Positions 12,077 to 25,121 of a DNA stretch of 64,000 nt are shown here, one piece after another. The DNA lies in contig CAJFCJ010000034.1 of NCBI GenBank assembly GCA_904063045.1, positions 4,531-68,530 of the forward strand. The letters run 5' to 3'. This stretch comes from Dimorphilus gyrociliatus (Eukaryota > Annelida > Polychaeta > Dinophilidae). How positions within the stretch are numbered: the stretch's first letter is position 1; each line of letters begins with the position of its first letter. The position numbers were made by a program, and so were the translations under genes. The notes below the pieces were generated by a model. The model was not told the DNA's origin. It did not search any database and was given only the letters and a program-made list of their open reading frames with translations.

Positions 12077-15000
12077 TTAAAACATTTCAAGGATTTTCTC
12101 TTCCTTAAGAGAGATAAGATAGGATAAAATATTGGATGTATAATACACGTATGGATTGACCAATGTATTCAAAGGTAGAACAACCATAGCTATCCACGAG
12201 TATATGTTATTATTGATTTTATTAAAGCCAGTTATGCTTAATACACCAAGGAAAGATACTGGAAACCAACAGCAGATGTTGCTAGCTACAATAATAAAAA
12301 CATTTTGGGCCAGTTTATTTGTTCTTTTTCCAGAAATGGCTTTCTTAACGAGATTCATAGACTTTCTCGTTTTAATAAAGATAATAGCGTATAAGATTGT
12401 TATTGCAACACACACCGTAAACGTTAAGAGACCGAATATTAAAAAAGAATATTTCCATCCAGATACCTTTTCATTGGTTAAGTGTAAAGAGAAACATACT
12501 GGAGATCTTGAATAGAAATCCTGTTAAAGGTATCTCTATAGATTTCTTATATATTGTCTTTAGTCTTTCACTTGCCTTGAATAAGGTAAAACTCCTAACA
12601 TTGTTATTAAAATGGCAACGAAAAGCATTTTTAATGGGACTTTTTCATAGGTAACATTAAGATGCTGTAAAGGTTGAGAAATGGCTAAATATCTATCAAT
12701 AGTTATGCATAATAAACAAAAGTTAGAATAGAGAAGGCTTATTGAAGCAAAAATTCCGCAAAATTGGCACAGAGCACTATATCTCCATGTTTTATCATAA
12801 TCAATATAGATTCCTTTATAATATTGATCAACTATAGCTATTATTATCAGGTATATATCTAGTGATATATCGGAGATACTTAAACCAAGGTATACACAAT
12901 CTAATGGTTTCTTAAAGTTTTTAATTTTTAAGCTAATTGCAAGAGCATTCCCTAAAATTCCTATAGAGATTATGAACCATGTTACCGATCGTAGAAATAT
13001 ATTCCCCAATAGATCAGTACAAGTTTTAAAGAGTGAAGTTGTTGGTAAACAACTCTTCAATTGTCTTGACCATCTAGCAGCCAAACAACACATTTGAAAA
13101 TCATTTGAATGAAAATATTGTAAAGATCGTAAATGACTTATTAATGTAACTGAAATTGTTTTTGGTAAATTGGAATTATTTAATAAAAGTTGATTTAAAT
13201 TATAAAAATATAGAAATGCATGATCATCAATTTCTTTTATTTGGCAATTGATTATTTATAATATCTTTAAATTTTCTAAACCTTTGAAAGATTTATCATA
13301 AAATATTCTAGAACCCGTATAAGATAAATTCAGAAAGATAAGACTATTTAACTTTGAAATTATTGCTTTATTCCAGCTTTTCAAAGGATTTTCACTTAAA
13401 TTCAAATGTTGTAACTTCTTCCAAGAGAATTGTATTAAATTAGAAATGTCCTCTATTTGATTATTTTGGTAATCAGCTATAATTAAATTATTTATACCAA
13501 AATCTGGGATTGTTTTAATTGGACTTTTATTAATTTGTAGAACAACTAAAGGAGTTTTATTTAAAATGGTTAAATTATGAATATTCATCATTCCGGATAT
13601 GTGTAAATTCTTTAGAAATACTTCCAAAACAATATTCTTCTCTTTTAAATATTTAAAATTACAATTCATCTTGAAAAGAATGGGACATTGACAATAATCA
13701 GGACAATAATTGATTGGATAATTTTGACAAAATAACTCGTCATTCCCGTATAAACAATCAATTTTCTCATCGCAAACTTGACTAAGATCGTGAAAAATAT
13801 TTTGAAATCGACATTTAAAATATCCAATAGGCTTAAACGTTTCTATACGAGTTGTAAATGTCTTTGATATATTATAAATATATGAATAATTCTACCGCAA
13901 TTTAATTCATCTTCTCCAGAGACGCAATGATTTATTCCATCGCAAACGTGTTGAACTGGTATACAGTATTTTCTCTTGGTACACTGAAATTCACTTTTTA
14001 AACATGTTTGACTATTACAATTCATTAAATAATAAAATGGAAAGTGAGTTTTTGTTTGAAGATTTCCAAAAGTATCATATTTTACTTTGCACAATGTGTC
14101 ATTAGCTGCCAAATGTCTACTTACACGTAAAGCGTAAGAGACAAATATACTTTCTTTGCAGTTAGGTAGATCTCTGTTCAATTATTATTTTTTTTTATAT
14201 CAGTATATGAACATTGTAAATGTAAATAATAAAGTTTTACTTGCGGTATAAACTATTTAAAAATTTCTTAAAATTGGCAGCACACATTGAGCTATCTTCG
14301 TCAATAGGTGAATAACTTGGACAATGAATTTTAAAGTCGCAAATCTCTTGCTTTCGTAAGCATCTATTATTGCAGTAGAATGTATTATATGTCGAAATTA
14401 CATCTAGATATTTAGGTAATTAGTTTTTTGAATGTAAATTTTATAACCTTCACATTCTTCGTCAGAAGAATCTAAACAATTCTTTTCACCATCGCAAACA
14501 GTTGAATTATTTATACATTGTCCACTTTTACACCGATATCTACATAGGTAATTTATGCAAATGAACTAGATGGAAAGGTAGAAGAAAATTTGAAATATAT
14601 TACGAATGGCTATCGCAATTACTTTCTATTGAAAATGTAAATAATCTATTAAAAACTTTTAAGAAGAAATTTAAAATATACAAACGACAATTGATTTCAT
14701 CACTTCCATCAAGGCAATCGTTTATATAATCACAAATCAAATGTGTACTGATCGACTCTCCTGAAGAACATGTAAACAACGTGATAAAACAATTTTCTTC
14801 ATCAATTCCGCTAGGACAATCTATAATATTGTCGCAAATGTTTAATAAACTGATACAAAATTTATCAGGTTTGCAAATAAACGTATTAGGTGGACATTTT
14901 TCAAAATTTTCAATATTTAAACTATGATAAACGAAACTTGAATAGTCAGACGAAACTGTTTGAACATTAATAATTCAAAATCGTTAGAATTAGATTAAGA

Positions 15001-16923
15001 ACATTAATTACATGAAACTGATTCACAAATTATTTGCGAATAGATATTAAAATCGCAAGGCACAGATTTAAAAAGACTTTTCGACAATGAAACACATTTG
15101 GTTTCACTTGGCCAAGGTTTTAAATTTTTGAAATATCCCTATTGTATAGCAATTATTATCCAACAATCTATGACTTTCAATAGTGAAAGATATTAGATAA
15201 GATATTTTTATATAAATATCAAAATCTCTAATTTTTTACGTTGTATATTCGGCAGACCATAAACCAGTTATATCAAATGGAACATTATCATTTGATACTA
15301 AAGTATCTTGGTTTAGTGAATTTTTCATTATCTTAATACCTGTAGATAAATTTCCTAGCGTTGATAATATATTACTATAATTTTAATATAGAACCAACTA
15401 ATTGGTATTTCATTAATGAAAATATCTTTTTAAAAGAATTTCTCATAGATAATTGAAATTTTTACGTATTTGAGGTAAAGACATACTTTTAACTAATTTT
15501 TCAAATGTGGTAAATTTAAGCATATAATGTTCTTCTGCATAAAATTGCATAAAAAGAGACGCTTTAGCTTTCAAATACGAAGATATATTTATTAATGTTA
15601 GATTTTTGCCTTGCAAAAATCAACAGCTTGCTGATAAGTTCTTTTCTTATTCAATCGGTAAACGAAAAAGCACTGTGGACCATATGGAAAAGCATCCGGA
15701 TGGGAACAGTCTAACAATGTAAAAAAAATGACAATATTATAATCTAAGAGGAAGTTAAATAAAACCTATCGTCTTTTTCCTTTTAGCACAACTAACAGTA
15801 AAAGGATTCTCATCCCGACTGAACATCTGTTTTCGATAGCAATGCTCAAGAGATGTTGCATTTTCTTTACACTTTAAACCATATCGTAAATTGGAATAGC
15901 CATCGATACTCTATTTAGAATAATAAAACATATTTTCATCCATTAAAATTGAATTATTTAACGCTTTTTACATTAATTATAATCAATTAATAACCGTATT
16001 AAATAAGATCTAATTATGATATTTAATGCAGACTTTGTTCTTGATATGGGCAATTGACGGTATAACAGGACTTGTTAAAAGAAGATAATCTATTATTTTC
16101 ATTATATATCCATGTATAATTTCTATCTAATGGAAAATCCTCTTCGAAAGTATCCGCCGAAAAATATTGAATATGAAAAACTTGATTGCAAACTTCATCT
16201 ATTTCTGTTGATTTTGAGCAAATTCTATAAGATTTCTTTTTAAAACGAGCATGAACTAGTTTTTCAGTATTTCCATCAGTTTCGAATACAGTTTGAAAGA
16301 ACCCTTAAAACGATTTATGGTATTTATTATCTTCGTAATAAATTATTCATAATAACTATATTACAAGGAATGTTTGTTTTAAAACATTTCACGCAGACCA
16401 AATTGTTTTGATAAAAGGATTTAGAACAATTCAATATCTTTCTAATTATTATGAATAGAATAATAAATTGTATAAATTATAAATAATCTAACATTCTTTG
16501 TGTCCAACTATCTCCTTGTGACCAAACTTGATAGCGGTAAATTTTAAGATATCTATTTGTAGAAATACATAGAATATTGTTTTGCAAGAAAATATAATGA
16601 AATATACTTGATATAGATGGACAAGTAAACGCTTGATTATAGATACCATCGTATCCGGCAGAGAGACATGTTTTTCTGGTCAAGTGATAAAGATTACTTA
16701 ACTGACCCGTAAACCGACTACTATAATATAATGGAAAAAAATCTATATGTTGAGTTATTCTAATAGAAATAGTCCCAATTATCCAATGAGTATCTTCTTT
16801 AAGTACACTATCAATTTTAGTATGAATATTTTCAATATAAACTGTTGATGACGTTTCATTACAACATTTTACGTTTCCGTAAAACATCCAATAGTTAATA
16901 ACTAAAATTATTAAATTAATCAT
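12077..16923 (-). pseudogene. G2: SRCR/CTLD/LDLa/LRR/7TM receptor with disrupted ectodomain
   Basis: Minus-strand paralog of G1 and G3. Order: signal-peptide exon (start 16923) with SRCR-like core (TCLSAGYDG), SRCR endings (KILNCSKSFYQNNLVCVKC near 16390-16450; GLKCKENATSLEHC near 15820-15900), and a CTLD (about 15480-15720 and 15000-15120). Then come LDLa repeats (14690-14890 two, 14448-14540, 14250-14390, 13880-14100, 13730-13845), an LRR domain with flanking cysteines (13094-13700) and a complete class A 7TM. The 7TM spans two exons (to 12572, then 12077-12520, phase 0). It keeps IDRY in TM3 and NPYVY in TM7. Two lesions: TAA at 13256-13258 interrupts a leucine-rich repeat that continues in the same frame, and a one-base frame change in an A5 run at 15603-15607 breaks the CTLD. 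Relatives: molluscan GRL101 and relaxin-receptor-type LGRs. Either lesion could be a sequencing error. Confidence 0.82.
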
Positions 16924-17332
16924 TGTGCAATCTTTCAGTCATTGATTAAGCTTAAACTAAATTACAAAGAGTAAAATTAGTAATTATTCAAGAAGAGAAA
17001 AAACCATATAGTATATAATTACCTTGATTAAATTACCACGAAACGGTAATAAGTACTATTTGATGATTCTATGAAAAATATACTTGAAATCAACTACGAT
17101 TTCTGAAATAGTGTACATTACTTTGTCTAGTTGGAAGACGAGGATAAGAAATAGGTGTTTCAATTACTTAAGTAAAGAGAGTGTTCACTTCAAATTTCAC
17201 TTGTAAGACGTTACTGATAAAAACAAATTTATAAAGTATTGAAGCTTAAAGGAAAAGCTTAACAAATATTCTATCAAAAACTTTTAACATATAGAGAAAC
17301 ATGAAAAAATTGAATATGTATCATGATAAATG
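16924..17332. other. Upstream flank of G2
   Basis: AT-rich sequence between the G2 start codon and the orphan gag remnant. I see no coding signal and no clear TATA box. Confidence 0.4.
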
Positions 17333-18683
17333 TCATATTTTTTCCGTTATAATCGTTACTTCATTACCAGAATCGATTAGAAAATTAACCTTTAACTTCT
17401 TCCCCTGATGTTCAACTTCCGCATTAATCATTCCAATACGTCCACTGCTCTTACTAAGATTATATATTTTCGGTGAATTACTCTCCCGAACAACAAACTG
17501 GTGCAGTAAATCATTATGTTTTTCATTACAAAGAGTACACTTACGTTCTCTGCAATCAACTACAATATGACCGGCTTTTAAACAATTCAAACACATTTTT
17601 TTCATTCTTACAGCAACCCGTCCAGCGTTCCAATTTTTGTTTCTAATATCTGGACAATTTACAATGTGATGATATCCGTAGCAAAAGGAACATTGTTCAA
17701 TGAATTGTTCCGTAACATCCTGATTATTTTTATCAGTTGCATCGTATAGTTCACTTTTTATGTCAAAACTTTCTTGAGACATTCTTTCGGCTACTTCGAA
17801 TTCTCTCTTCAAAAACTTTAACAATAATTCTATGCTTGTCCAGCTCTTAAATCGTTTATGTTCATATTGATACCTTGACCAGGACGCCTTCATCGAAACT
17901 TTCATCTTTTTTCTAGTAATACAATCAACGTACGGCTTTGCCGCCTCCAACGATATACCTTCACTATTATTAGATATTATTATCTGACTTATAATCGCCA
18001 TCATCCTAAACAACCCATCAGCATCGGTTGCATCCATTTTATCAATTTTATCGATCTGATCATAGTAATTGATACTACACTCTTTATTTTCGGTCTTATT
18101 CTCTTTACCGCTATAATCCTCCTGATCTAAATTCCAATTATCAGACTCTACAGGTTTATCAGTGTTTTCATTAACCGCTTGATTTTCGGTTTCGACTTTG
18201 TTTTCCCCTTCGCCAAGGAAAGAATATTCACTTTTACTACAATTTAATTTCATTATTTTTGCCATCTTTGTTTCCAAGTCTTTCATTTTCACTTCGATCT
18301 TCTCTGTAAAGCCTTCGCCTATCATACCTCTTATGTCTTTCATTTCAGATTTCATTACAGCAGCAATTTCACTCTGCATTTTCTGCATACGATGCTGAAT
18401 TTGAGTATTGATAATTGAACGTAGATTATCAAGTTCATAATTGATTATTTTTGGGTCACTTTGATAATTAGACGCTTTCGTAGTCGCAAATACATCGGAA
18501 AGGTTTTCATCGTTCGCAATACCAACGCTAGAAGTTGCTCCTTCTCCTGTACAAATACAAATCTTATTTGTATGTTTACTATACCAGCTATATGTTTCGG
18601 CTCCCTAACTCTTTATAAAGATCAGAAATACCTTGAAAATTTTGCTCTGTTGTATCTTCGTCAGATGCTCTCAAATTGCTCAT
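17333..18683 (-). pseudogene. Orphan gag-protease of a second BEL/Pao-like lineage
   Basis: A 351-residue open frame (18388 down to 17333) has an N-terminal coiled-coil-like region, then three zinc-binding motifs (CSFCYGYHHIVNC, CLNCLKAGHIVVDC, CTLCNEKHNDLLH) and ends in an aspartic protease core (FLIDSGNEVTII). The motif order matches BEL/Pao gag-pro, but the sequence is clearly different from elements A-C. The frame is open upstream to about 18550. A further in-phase-looking start at 18683 (MSNLRASDED) is separated by a stop-containing stretch that ends in a good acceptor (TTGTATTTGTACAG). RT, RNase H, integrase and LTRs are missing. The 1 kb of intact frame is notable for a fragment, so a recent truncation or a co-opted gene are both possible. 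Confidence 0.75.
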
Positions 18684-19491
18684 GTTTTGTAGGAAGTAAG
18701 CTAAGTATTGATAGAATTACAAATAGTTTTAACAATTTCAAGAATTCCTAACCAAACACAAGTATAAAATGCAGATAGTTGAAACTAATTGACCGTTACA
18801 GTCTAATGAAGCCAAGGAATAATGTGCGAAAGGATATCCAAGTCAATTACATTTCTATACACTTTAAGGTTAAACCCATTTTTTAATACAGAATATCATA
18901 GGTTATTCTAAAAGAGTTTGAGTATAAATAAGCGGGGGTTTATGAGTAGGTAAGCTCTTGGGTTGTAGCGTGAAAGTTAGTGTCACGTGGAAAGAAACTT
19001 GTCTACAAAAATAAAATTCACATAATGATTAAAGAAACAAATTTGATATTTTCCCAAAAACTATATAATAATTTAATAAAAACCTTACATATTAAATTAC
19101 AATTTAACACTTTTCCCTATAAAAATTCATCATAAATATTAACTATCAAACAAAACAAAGCTAGCCAATATTCACTGCTGAATAGTCTGATTTCTATGTT
19201 TACATATACCTAATTATCGTTAGCCTTAACAAAGAAAACAATATATATAGAATCAAATTATCCTATTTAACTTGAATGCTATGAAATAAATAATTTGAAC
19301 GGTTGCAAAACACATCCAAAAACAACAAAAAAAACAATACCGCACAAAATTTAAAAATGATATAAAAAGGAAAATCTCACCACCCTTTTAATAACACGAA
19401 AGTTTTTTAATACTAAAAATCTACCATACATTTGAATTCTAATGATTTTCTAATGATATAAACTTAAGAAAATTGCACTTTCATGTTTAGT
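18684..19491. other. Spacer upstream of MP2
   Basis: AT-rich, no gene seen. It includes a CACGTG E-box near 18984. It is unrelated, by eye, to the upstream flanks of the other protease copies. Confidence 0.4.
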
Positions 19492-19535
19492 CAGCTACTC
19501 ATTTAAAAAATGTACTAATTACAACGCTATAAAAA
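19492..19535 (+). promoter_or_regulatory. MP2 core promoter: E-box-like CAGCTA and TATA box
   Basis: TCAGCTACTCATTTAAAA resembles the CAGCTGATCATTTAAAA of MP1. TATAAAAA is at 19528-19535 and the ATG is 45 bp downstream. The E-box has one mismatch. Confidence 0.6.
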
Positions 19536-19580
19536 CCCTTCAGATTGCTCTCAAAACAACCGGCGACAGTTCCTCCAGTC

Positions 19581-21747
19581 ATGAAAATACTCTTCGCCCT
19601 TTCTCTCGCTACCATTGTTGCATCACTTCCTATTCGTTAGTCTTAATATCTTAAATACATTCCAATACCTCATCAAAATTTTTTGAATTATAGAACAAAG
19701 GACTGTGAAAATTGAAAAATTCAGAAGAGTTAAACGTTCAATCGACGACCATCATGAACTCCACGTTGCTATTCCACTCGAAAAAACCTCAATTCAACTC
19801 CGTCTCAAGAGAAACACCAACATTAACACAAACATGAAAATTGTATTCCACAATGGAGATGTTGCTGAAGGTTATTTGGATGGAGTTCATGCTTATCAAG
19901 ATATCAATACTGGTGCCGCCGTTATGGTCACTGAAAAACTTGTTGATGGAAAAGTCAAAAGATCTATTGAAGGAAAATTTGAAAATGAAGGTTTCGAAGT
20001 ATCCATCGCTCCAAAGAAAGACGGTGATGATGATGAACACGTTCTCGATATTCCATCCTTCTCTGATAAATCTTTGACTTCCCAACTATCCTCTTTCGAA
20101 ATTGATCAACTCACACTAAGATCTAAGAGAGCCGTCTCCAAACCTCACTATCACATTGAGGCCGCAAACATCATTGATTACACAGTATGGGAATACTTCC
20201 TCCAATCAACAGTTACCAATTCCGAAAGCGACGCCGTTTCTGCTATCAGATATCATTACAGTCATATCATGAACGGAATTGATCTCGTCTACAGAAGAAT
20301 CAACGATCCAAGATTCATGATGTCATTGTTTGTTAAGAAAATCATGATTGTAAAGGAAAAACAAAACTGTCCATTCACTGACGGACCATCTCCCTTGAAT
20401 ATGGCTATGCATAATGGTAGAGAAGTAATCAGTGCCGGCGAATCATTAAATCAAATCTCTCTCTGGATGGATAACTCCGCTAACACTGGAGGAGCCGACT
20501 GGATGGATTGGGATCACACTTTCGTTTGGACTAAAAAAGACATTTACGGATCGAGTCACAGCACAATTGGATTTGCCCCAGTAGCAGGAGTTTGTTCCAG
20601 AAGAGGTATCTCAATCAACGAAGATCTCGGCATGGACTCTTGGAAGACAGCTGCTCACGAACTCGGACACAATCTTGGCTCTCCTCACGATGGTACTGCA
20701 CCAAATGATGCTTGTGCCGCCAGTGTTCAAAATGTCATGACTCCCACACTCACTTTCTACACAATCAATCAATTGAAGAACGCTTTCGTTTTGAGTCAAT
20801 GCTCAATCAATTCCATCTACAACACAGTTATTGGAAACGGTCAAAATGGATTTAAAAGAGTATGTTTGATGAACAGAGTATGTGGACACGACGCATTCAA
20901 CCAAAACGAAGCCACTGCTGATGAAGTACTTCCAGGAGTCAAATATTCATTGAATGAACAATGTACATTGAAATTTGGTAATGGAGCCGTTGCTAATGAT
21001 CCTCTTTGCGCTCCAGGCGAAAAAGACAATATTTGTCACCGTCTCGTCTGTAGAGTGGGAGACTTTTGTAAATTCGAAGAACCAGGAGCCGAAGATGGAT
21101 CATCATGTGGAAATGACAAAGTCTGTTTGAAAGGAAGATGTGTTGAATCTTCTCAAGTGAATTCATATAAAAAAGAAAGTCACAACGCCGAATGTACATC
21201 AGGATCAACATTGACAAGAAACGTTCCAAGCGGTTGTACTAATTCGCCAATCAACGTTCCAGTCAACTATGGAACCCATACAAGAACATTCACTAGCTGT
21301 GGTGAAATTATCGGGGAAATGCCACACTTGTGTTTTAGTCAATTCGACCAGGCATGTTGTAAAGAATGTAGAAGCAGAGGATTAGTGACCGAAAACGACG
21401 CAGCAACAAGTACAAGTTCTCTTTGTGATCCAAACCCATGTAAGAATGGCGGTGTTTGTCGTCAATATGGAAACTCTGATTACGTATGTGAATGTGCAGT
21501 TGGATTTACAGGAAAGACTTGTAATGGATACGAAGCACCAGTTACTGCAGCAGTACCAATTGTAGCTACAACCATAACAACAACAGCAGCTTCAGTATGC
21601 ATTGATTACAGTTATGTGTTTAACTTGAAAAATGCCAATCAAGAGATTGTTGATCAAGTAACTTGTAGTCAAGGAGCTTCGAAGTACGGATCGGGTTTCT
21701 GTAACATGTTAAGAGCATATTGTTGTAACTCCTGCAAAAACTTGTAA
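19581..21747 (+). CDS. Secreted reprolysin/ADAMTS-like metalloprotease MP2 (divergent ends)
   Basis: Two exons (19581-19635, 19694-21747; 58-bp phase-1 intron) encode 702 residues. The signal peptide (MKILFALSLATIVASLP) and intron differ from all other copies. The pro-domain start also differs (KIEKFRRVKRSIDDHHE). From the middle of the pro-domain through the catalytic domain (HELGHNLGSPHD, Met-turn MTP) the sequence is almost identical to MP1. Differences return in the Cys-rich region (PLCAPGEKDN) and the tail, where the Thr-rich linker is much shorter. Furin-type site is RSKR. AATAAA is at 21771. The mosaic is best read as an old paralog whose central part has been converted by its neighbours. 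All catalytic residues are present. Confidence 0.92.
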
Positions 21748-22846
21748 TTTGATTGTTTAAGAAGCGATTGAATAAATGAATGATTCTGTTAAAGAAACTA
21801 TCTGTTATTTTGTTATTTATTATCGTTAGAAATTAAATAAGAATGATGGAACAAAAAGACAATATATGGAAATTACGATAGTGTACATTTATTATTTTGG
21901 TGAAAGCAAAAGTTTCTTCTTTTAGTTTTTAAAAGATTAACTTTGAAAAATAGTTTTTCTTACTACCTAATGAGGAAGTATTTAATTTTTATAAGACAAA
22001 CCTACTTTTACTAGACAAGAACAACTTGTGTAGTATAATTATTTTAAAAAAAGTATGGGAGATTTGAAAAGAGCATTTTTCTATTCTATGCTAAATTACA
22101 GTGTTTCTATGTTCCATTTTAAAATTACTGGAATTATAACGAAAAAATGCCAGGAAATTTCGTTCTAGTTTTCGTTAATATTCTTTTAAAAAAAAGATAT
22201 TTAACTTTCAAAGAACATAATTATGAATGTTTAATGCCTACTTGATGCTTCATTTAGTACTATTCATTAAAAACTTTTTCTATTCTCGCTGTCTTCAAAG
22301 ACTCTATTTTAGCAGGAAATAAAATTTTGAGTTTTTGAAATTTAATGCTCTTTTTTAAATGAATTTTGAACCTTCAAATTAGAAATTTTTACAAAAACTG
22401 AACCGATTTAACCCTCTAATGCATACGATTTAACGTGGATAAAGTTTAAACCAGGTACAGTTTCACCCTTATTCTTATATCACTCAAAATATATAGAAAA
22501 ACTATTGATCAAGTCTCCTAAAAACTCGGCAATAAATATTAAACAATGAAAAGATAACATAAACATTAAGTTCAAAGGTCATGGATTAAACCATATTATT
22601 ATATCTCGGATACATTCTTCAACCACAATTCAGAGAAAATGGTTTTACCCCTAATACTTCTGTGCACAAATCGTTAATGACACATTTTAAACCTTTTATC
22701 AAAAAATTACGATCTCCAATAAAACTGCAGCTACTCATAAAAACCAACGAAAACAATAAATACTACGTTTGAAAAGAATTGAACATTTCTCATTAGCCAA
22801 AAATTTTAAAATATGATAGTTTTATTCAAATACTTTGAAACCGAAT
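21748..22846. other. Convergent spacer between MP2 and MP3
   Basis: No gene seen. The first part carries the MP2 poly(A) signal and 22821-22826 (TTTATT) that of MP3. About 22390-22846 resembles 37180-37444 downstream of MP5 (for example the AAACCAGGTACAGTTTCACCC/AACCCAGGTAATGTTTCACCC stretches), so MP3 and MP5 were duplicated together with their 3' flank. Confidence 0.6.
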
Positions 22847-25076
22847 TTATAAATTTTTGCAAGAGTTACAACAATATGCTCTTAATATGTTACAGAAAGC
22901 CGATCCGTATTTAGACGCTCCTTGACTACAAGTTACTTGATCAACAATTTGTTGGTTTGCATTTCTCAAGTTGAACAAATAATTGTAATCAATGCATGCT
23001 GCAGCTGCTGTTGTTGTTGTTGGTGCTGCGGTTGTTGTCGTTGTTGTTGTTGTTGGTGCGGCGGTTGTTGTCGTTGTAGCTACTGTTGGGGCAGATGTAA
23101 CTGGGGCTTCGTCTCCATTACAATTCTTTCCTGTAAATCCAACTGCACATTCGCATACGTAATCAGAGTTTCCGTATTGACGACAAACACCGCCATTCTT
23201 ACATGGGTTTGGATCACAAAGAGAACTTGTACTTGTTGCCGCATCGTTTTCATTGATCAATCCTTTGCTTCTACATTCTCTACAACATGACTGGTCGAAT
23301 TGACCGAAACACAAGTGTGGCATTTCCCCGATAATTTCACCACAACTAGTGAATGTTCTTGTATGGGTTCCGTAATTGACTGGAACGTTGATTGGCGAAT
23401 TAGTACAACCGCTTGGAACGTTTCTTGTCAATGTTGATCCTGATGTACATTCGGCGTTGTGACTTTCTTTGCTGTACAAATTGACTTGAGAAGATTCGAC
23501 ACATCGTCCCTTCAAACAGACTTTGTCATTTCCACATGATGATCCATCTTCGGCTCCTGGTTCTTCGAATTTACAAAAGTTTCCCACTCTACAGACGAGA
23601 CGGTGACAAATATCATCTTTTTCGCTTTGAGCGCAACCAACATCGTTAGCAACGGCTCCATTACCAAATCTCAATGTACATTGTTCATTCAATGAATATT
23701 TGACTCCTGGAAGTACTTCATCAGCAGTGGCTTCGTTTTGGTTGAATGCGTCGTGTCCACATACTCTGTTCATCAAACATACTCTTTTAAATCCATTTTG
23801 ACCGTTTCCAATAACTGTGTTGTAGATGGAATTGATTGAGCATTGACTCAAAACGAAAGCGTTCTTCAATTGATTGATTGTGTAGAAAGTGAGTGTGGGA
23901 GTCATGACATTTTGAACACTGGCGGCACAAGCATCATTTGGTGCAGTACCATCGTGAGGAGAGCCAAGATTGTGTCCGAGTTCGTGAGCAGCTGTCTTCC
24001 AAGAGTCCATGCCGAGATCTTCGTTGATTGAGATACCTCTTCTGGAACAAACTCCTGCTACTGGGGCAAATCCAATTGTGCTGTGACTCGATCCGTAAAT
24101 GTCTTTTTTAGTCCAAACGAAAGTGTGATCCCAATCCATCCAGTCGGCTCCTCCAGTGTTGGCGGAGTTATCCATCCAGAGAGAGATTTGATTTAATGAT
24201 TCGCCCGCACTGATTACTTCTCTACCATTATGCATAGCCATATTCAAGGGAGATGGTCCGTCAGTGAATGGACAGTTTTGTTTTTCCTTTACAATCATGA
24301 TTTTCTTAACAAACAATGACATCATGAATCTTGGATCGTTGATTCTTCTGTAGACGAGATCAATTCCGTTCATGATATGACTGTAATGATATCTGATAGC
24401 AGAAACGGCGTCGCTTTCGGAATTGGTAACTGTTGATTGGAGGAAGTATTCCCATACTGTGTAATCAATGATGTTTGCGGCCTCAATGTGATAGTGAGGT
24501 TTGGAGACGGCTCTCTTAGATCTTTGTGAAAGTTGATCAATTTCGAAAGAAGATAGTTGGGAAGTCAAGGATTTATCAGAGAAGGATGGAATATCGAGAA
24601 CGTGTTCATCATCATCACCGTCTTTCTTTGGAGCGATGGATACTTCGAAACCTTCATTTTCAAACTTTCCTTCAATAGATCTTTTGACTTTTCCATCAAC
24701 AAGTTTTTCAGTGACCATAACGGCGGCACCAGTATTGATATCTTGATAAGCATGAACTCCATCCAAATAACCTTCAGCAACATCTCCATTGTGGAATACA
24801 ATTTTCATGTTTGTGTTGATGTTGGTGTTTCTTTTGAGACGGAGTTGGATTGAGCTTTTCTCGAGAGGAATAGCAACATGGAATTCATGATGGTCGTCGA
24901 GTGAACGTCTAACTCTTCTGAATTCTTGAATTTTCACAGTCCTTTTTTCTGAAAAGTGAAAAACGAACGTTTGAAGAATATTTCATTAAAATGTTATAGT
25001 TTGAAAATTTTTAAAACTAACGAATAGGAACTGCAGCAACAACGCCAATGAGGCAAAGAACTAGGAAGATTTTCAT
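22847..25076 (-). CDS. Secreted reprolysin/ADAMTS-like metalloprotease MP3
   Basis: Two exons (25076-25022 and 24948-22847; 73-bp phase-1 intron), 718 residues, same domain order as MP1. The signal peptide is MKIFLVLCLIGVVAAVP and the pro-domain cleavage site is RSKR. HELGHNLGSPHD and the Met-turn are intact. The tail ends CCNSCKNL (MP1: CCSSCKNL) but shares FCNILRAY with MP1, whereas MP4-MP6 have FCNMLRAY. The 3' flank is identical to that of MP5 over at least the last 30 bp. It faces MP2 tail to tail. Confidence 0.93.
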
Positions 25077-25121
25077 GTTGAGAGAAACAGTCGCTTCTTA
25101 TGTTATGAGAGTTTGGGGTGC

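Noticed and set aside
22922-23290. Cys-rich 122-residue antisense frame (runs of Cys and Trp) opposite each protease tail
   Set aside because: It is the complement of the Thr/Ala (ACA, ACC, GCA) linker repeat. The Cys runs follow from those codons, and the frame is conserved only because the protease is.
24557-24853. 98-residue antisense frame opposite the protease pro-domain
   Set aside because: Present in all copies as a mirror of a highly similar sense gene. No promoter or family match of its own.
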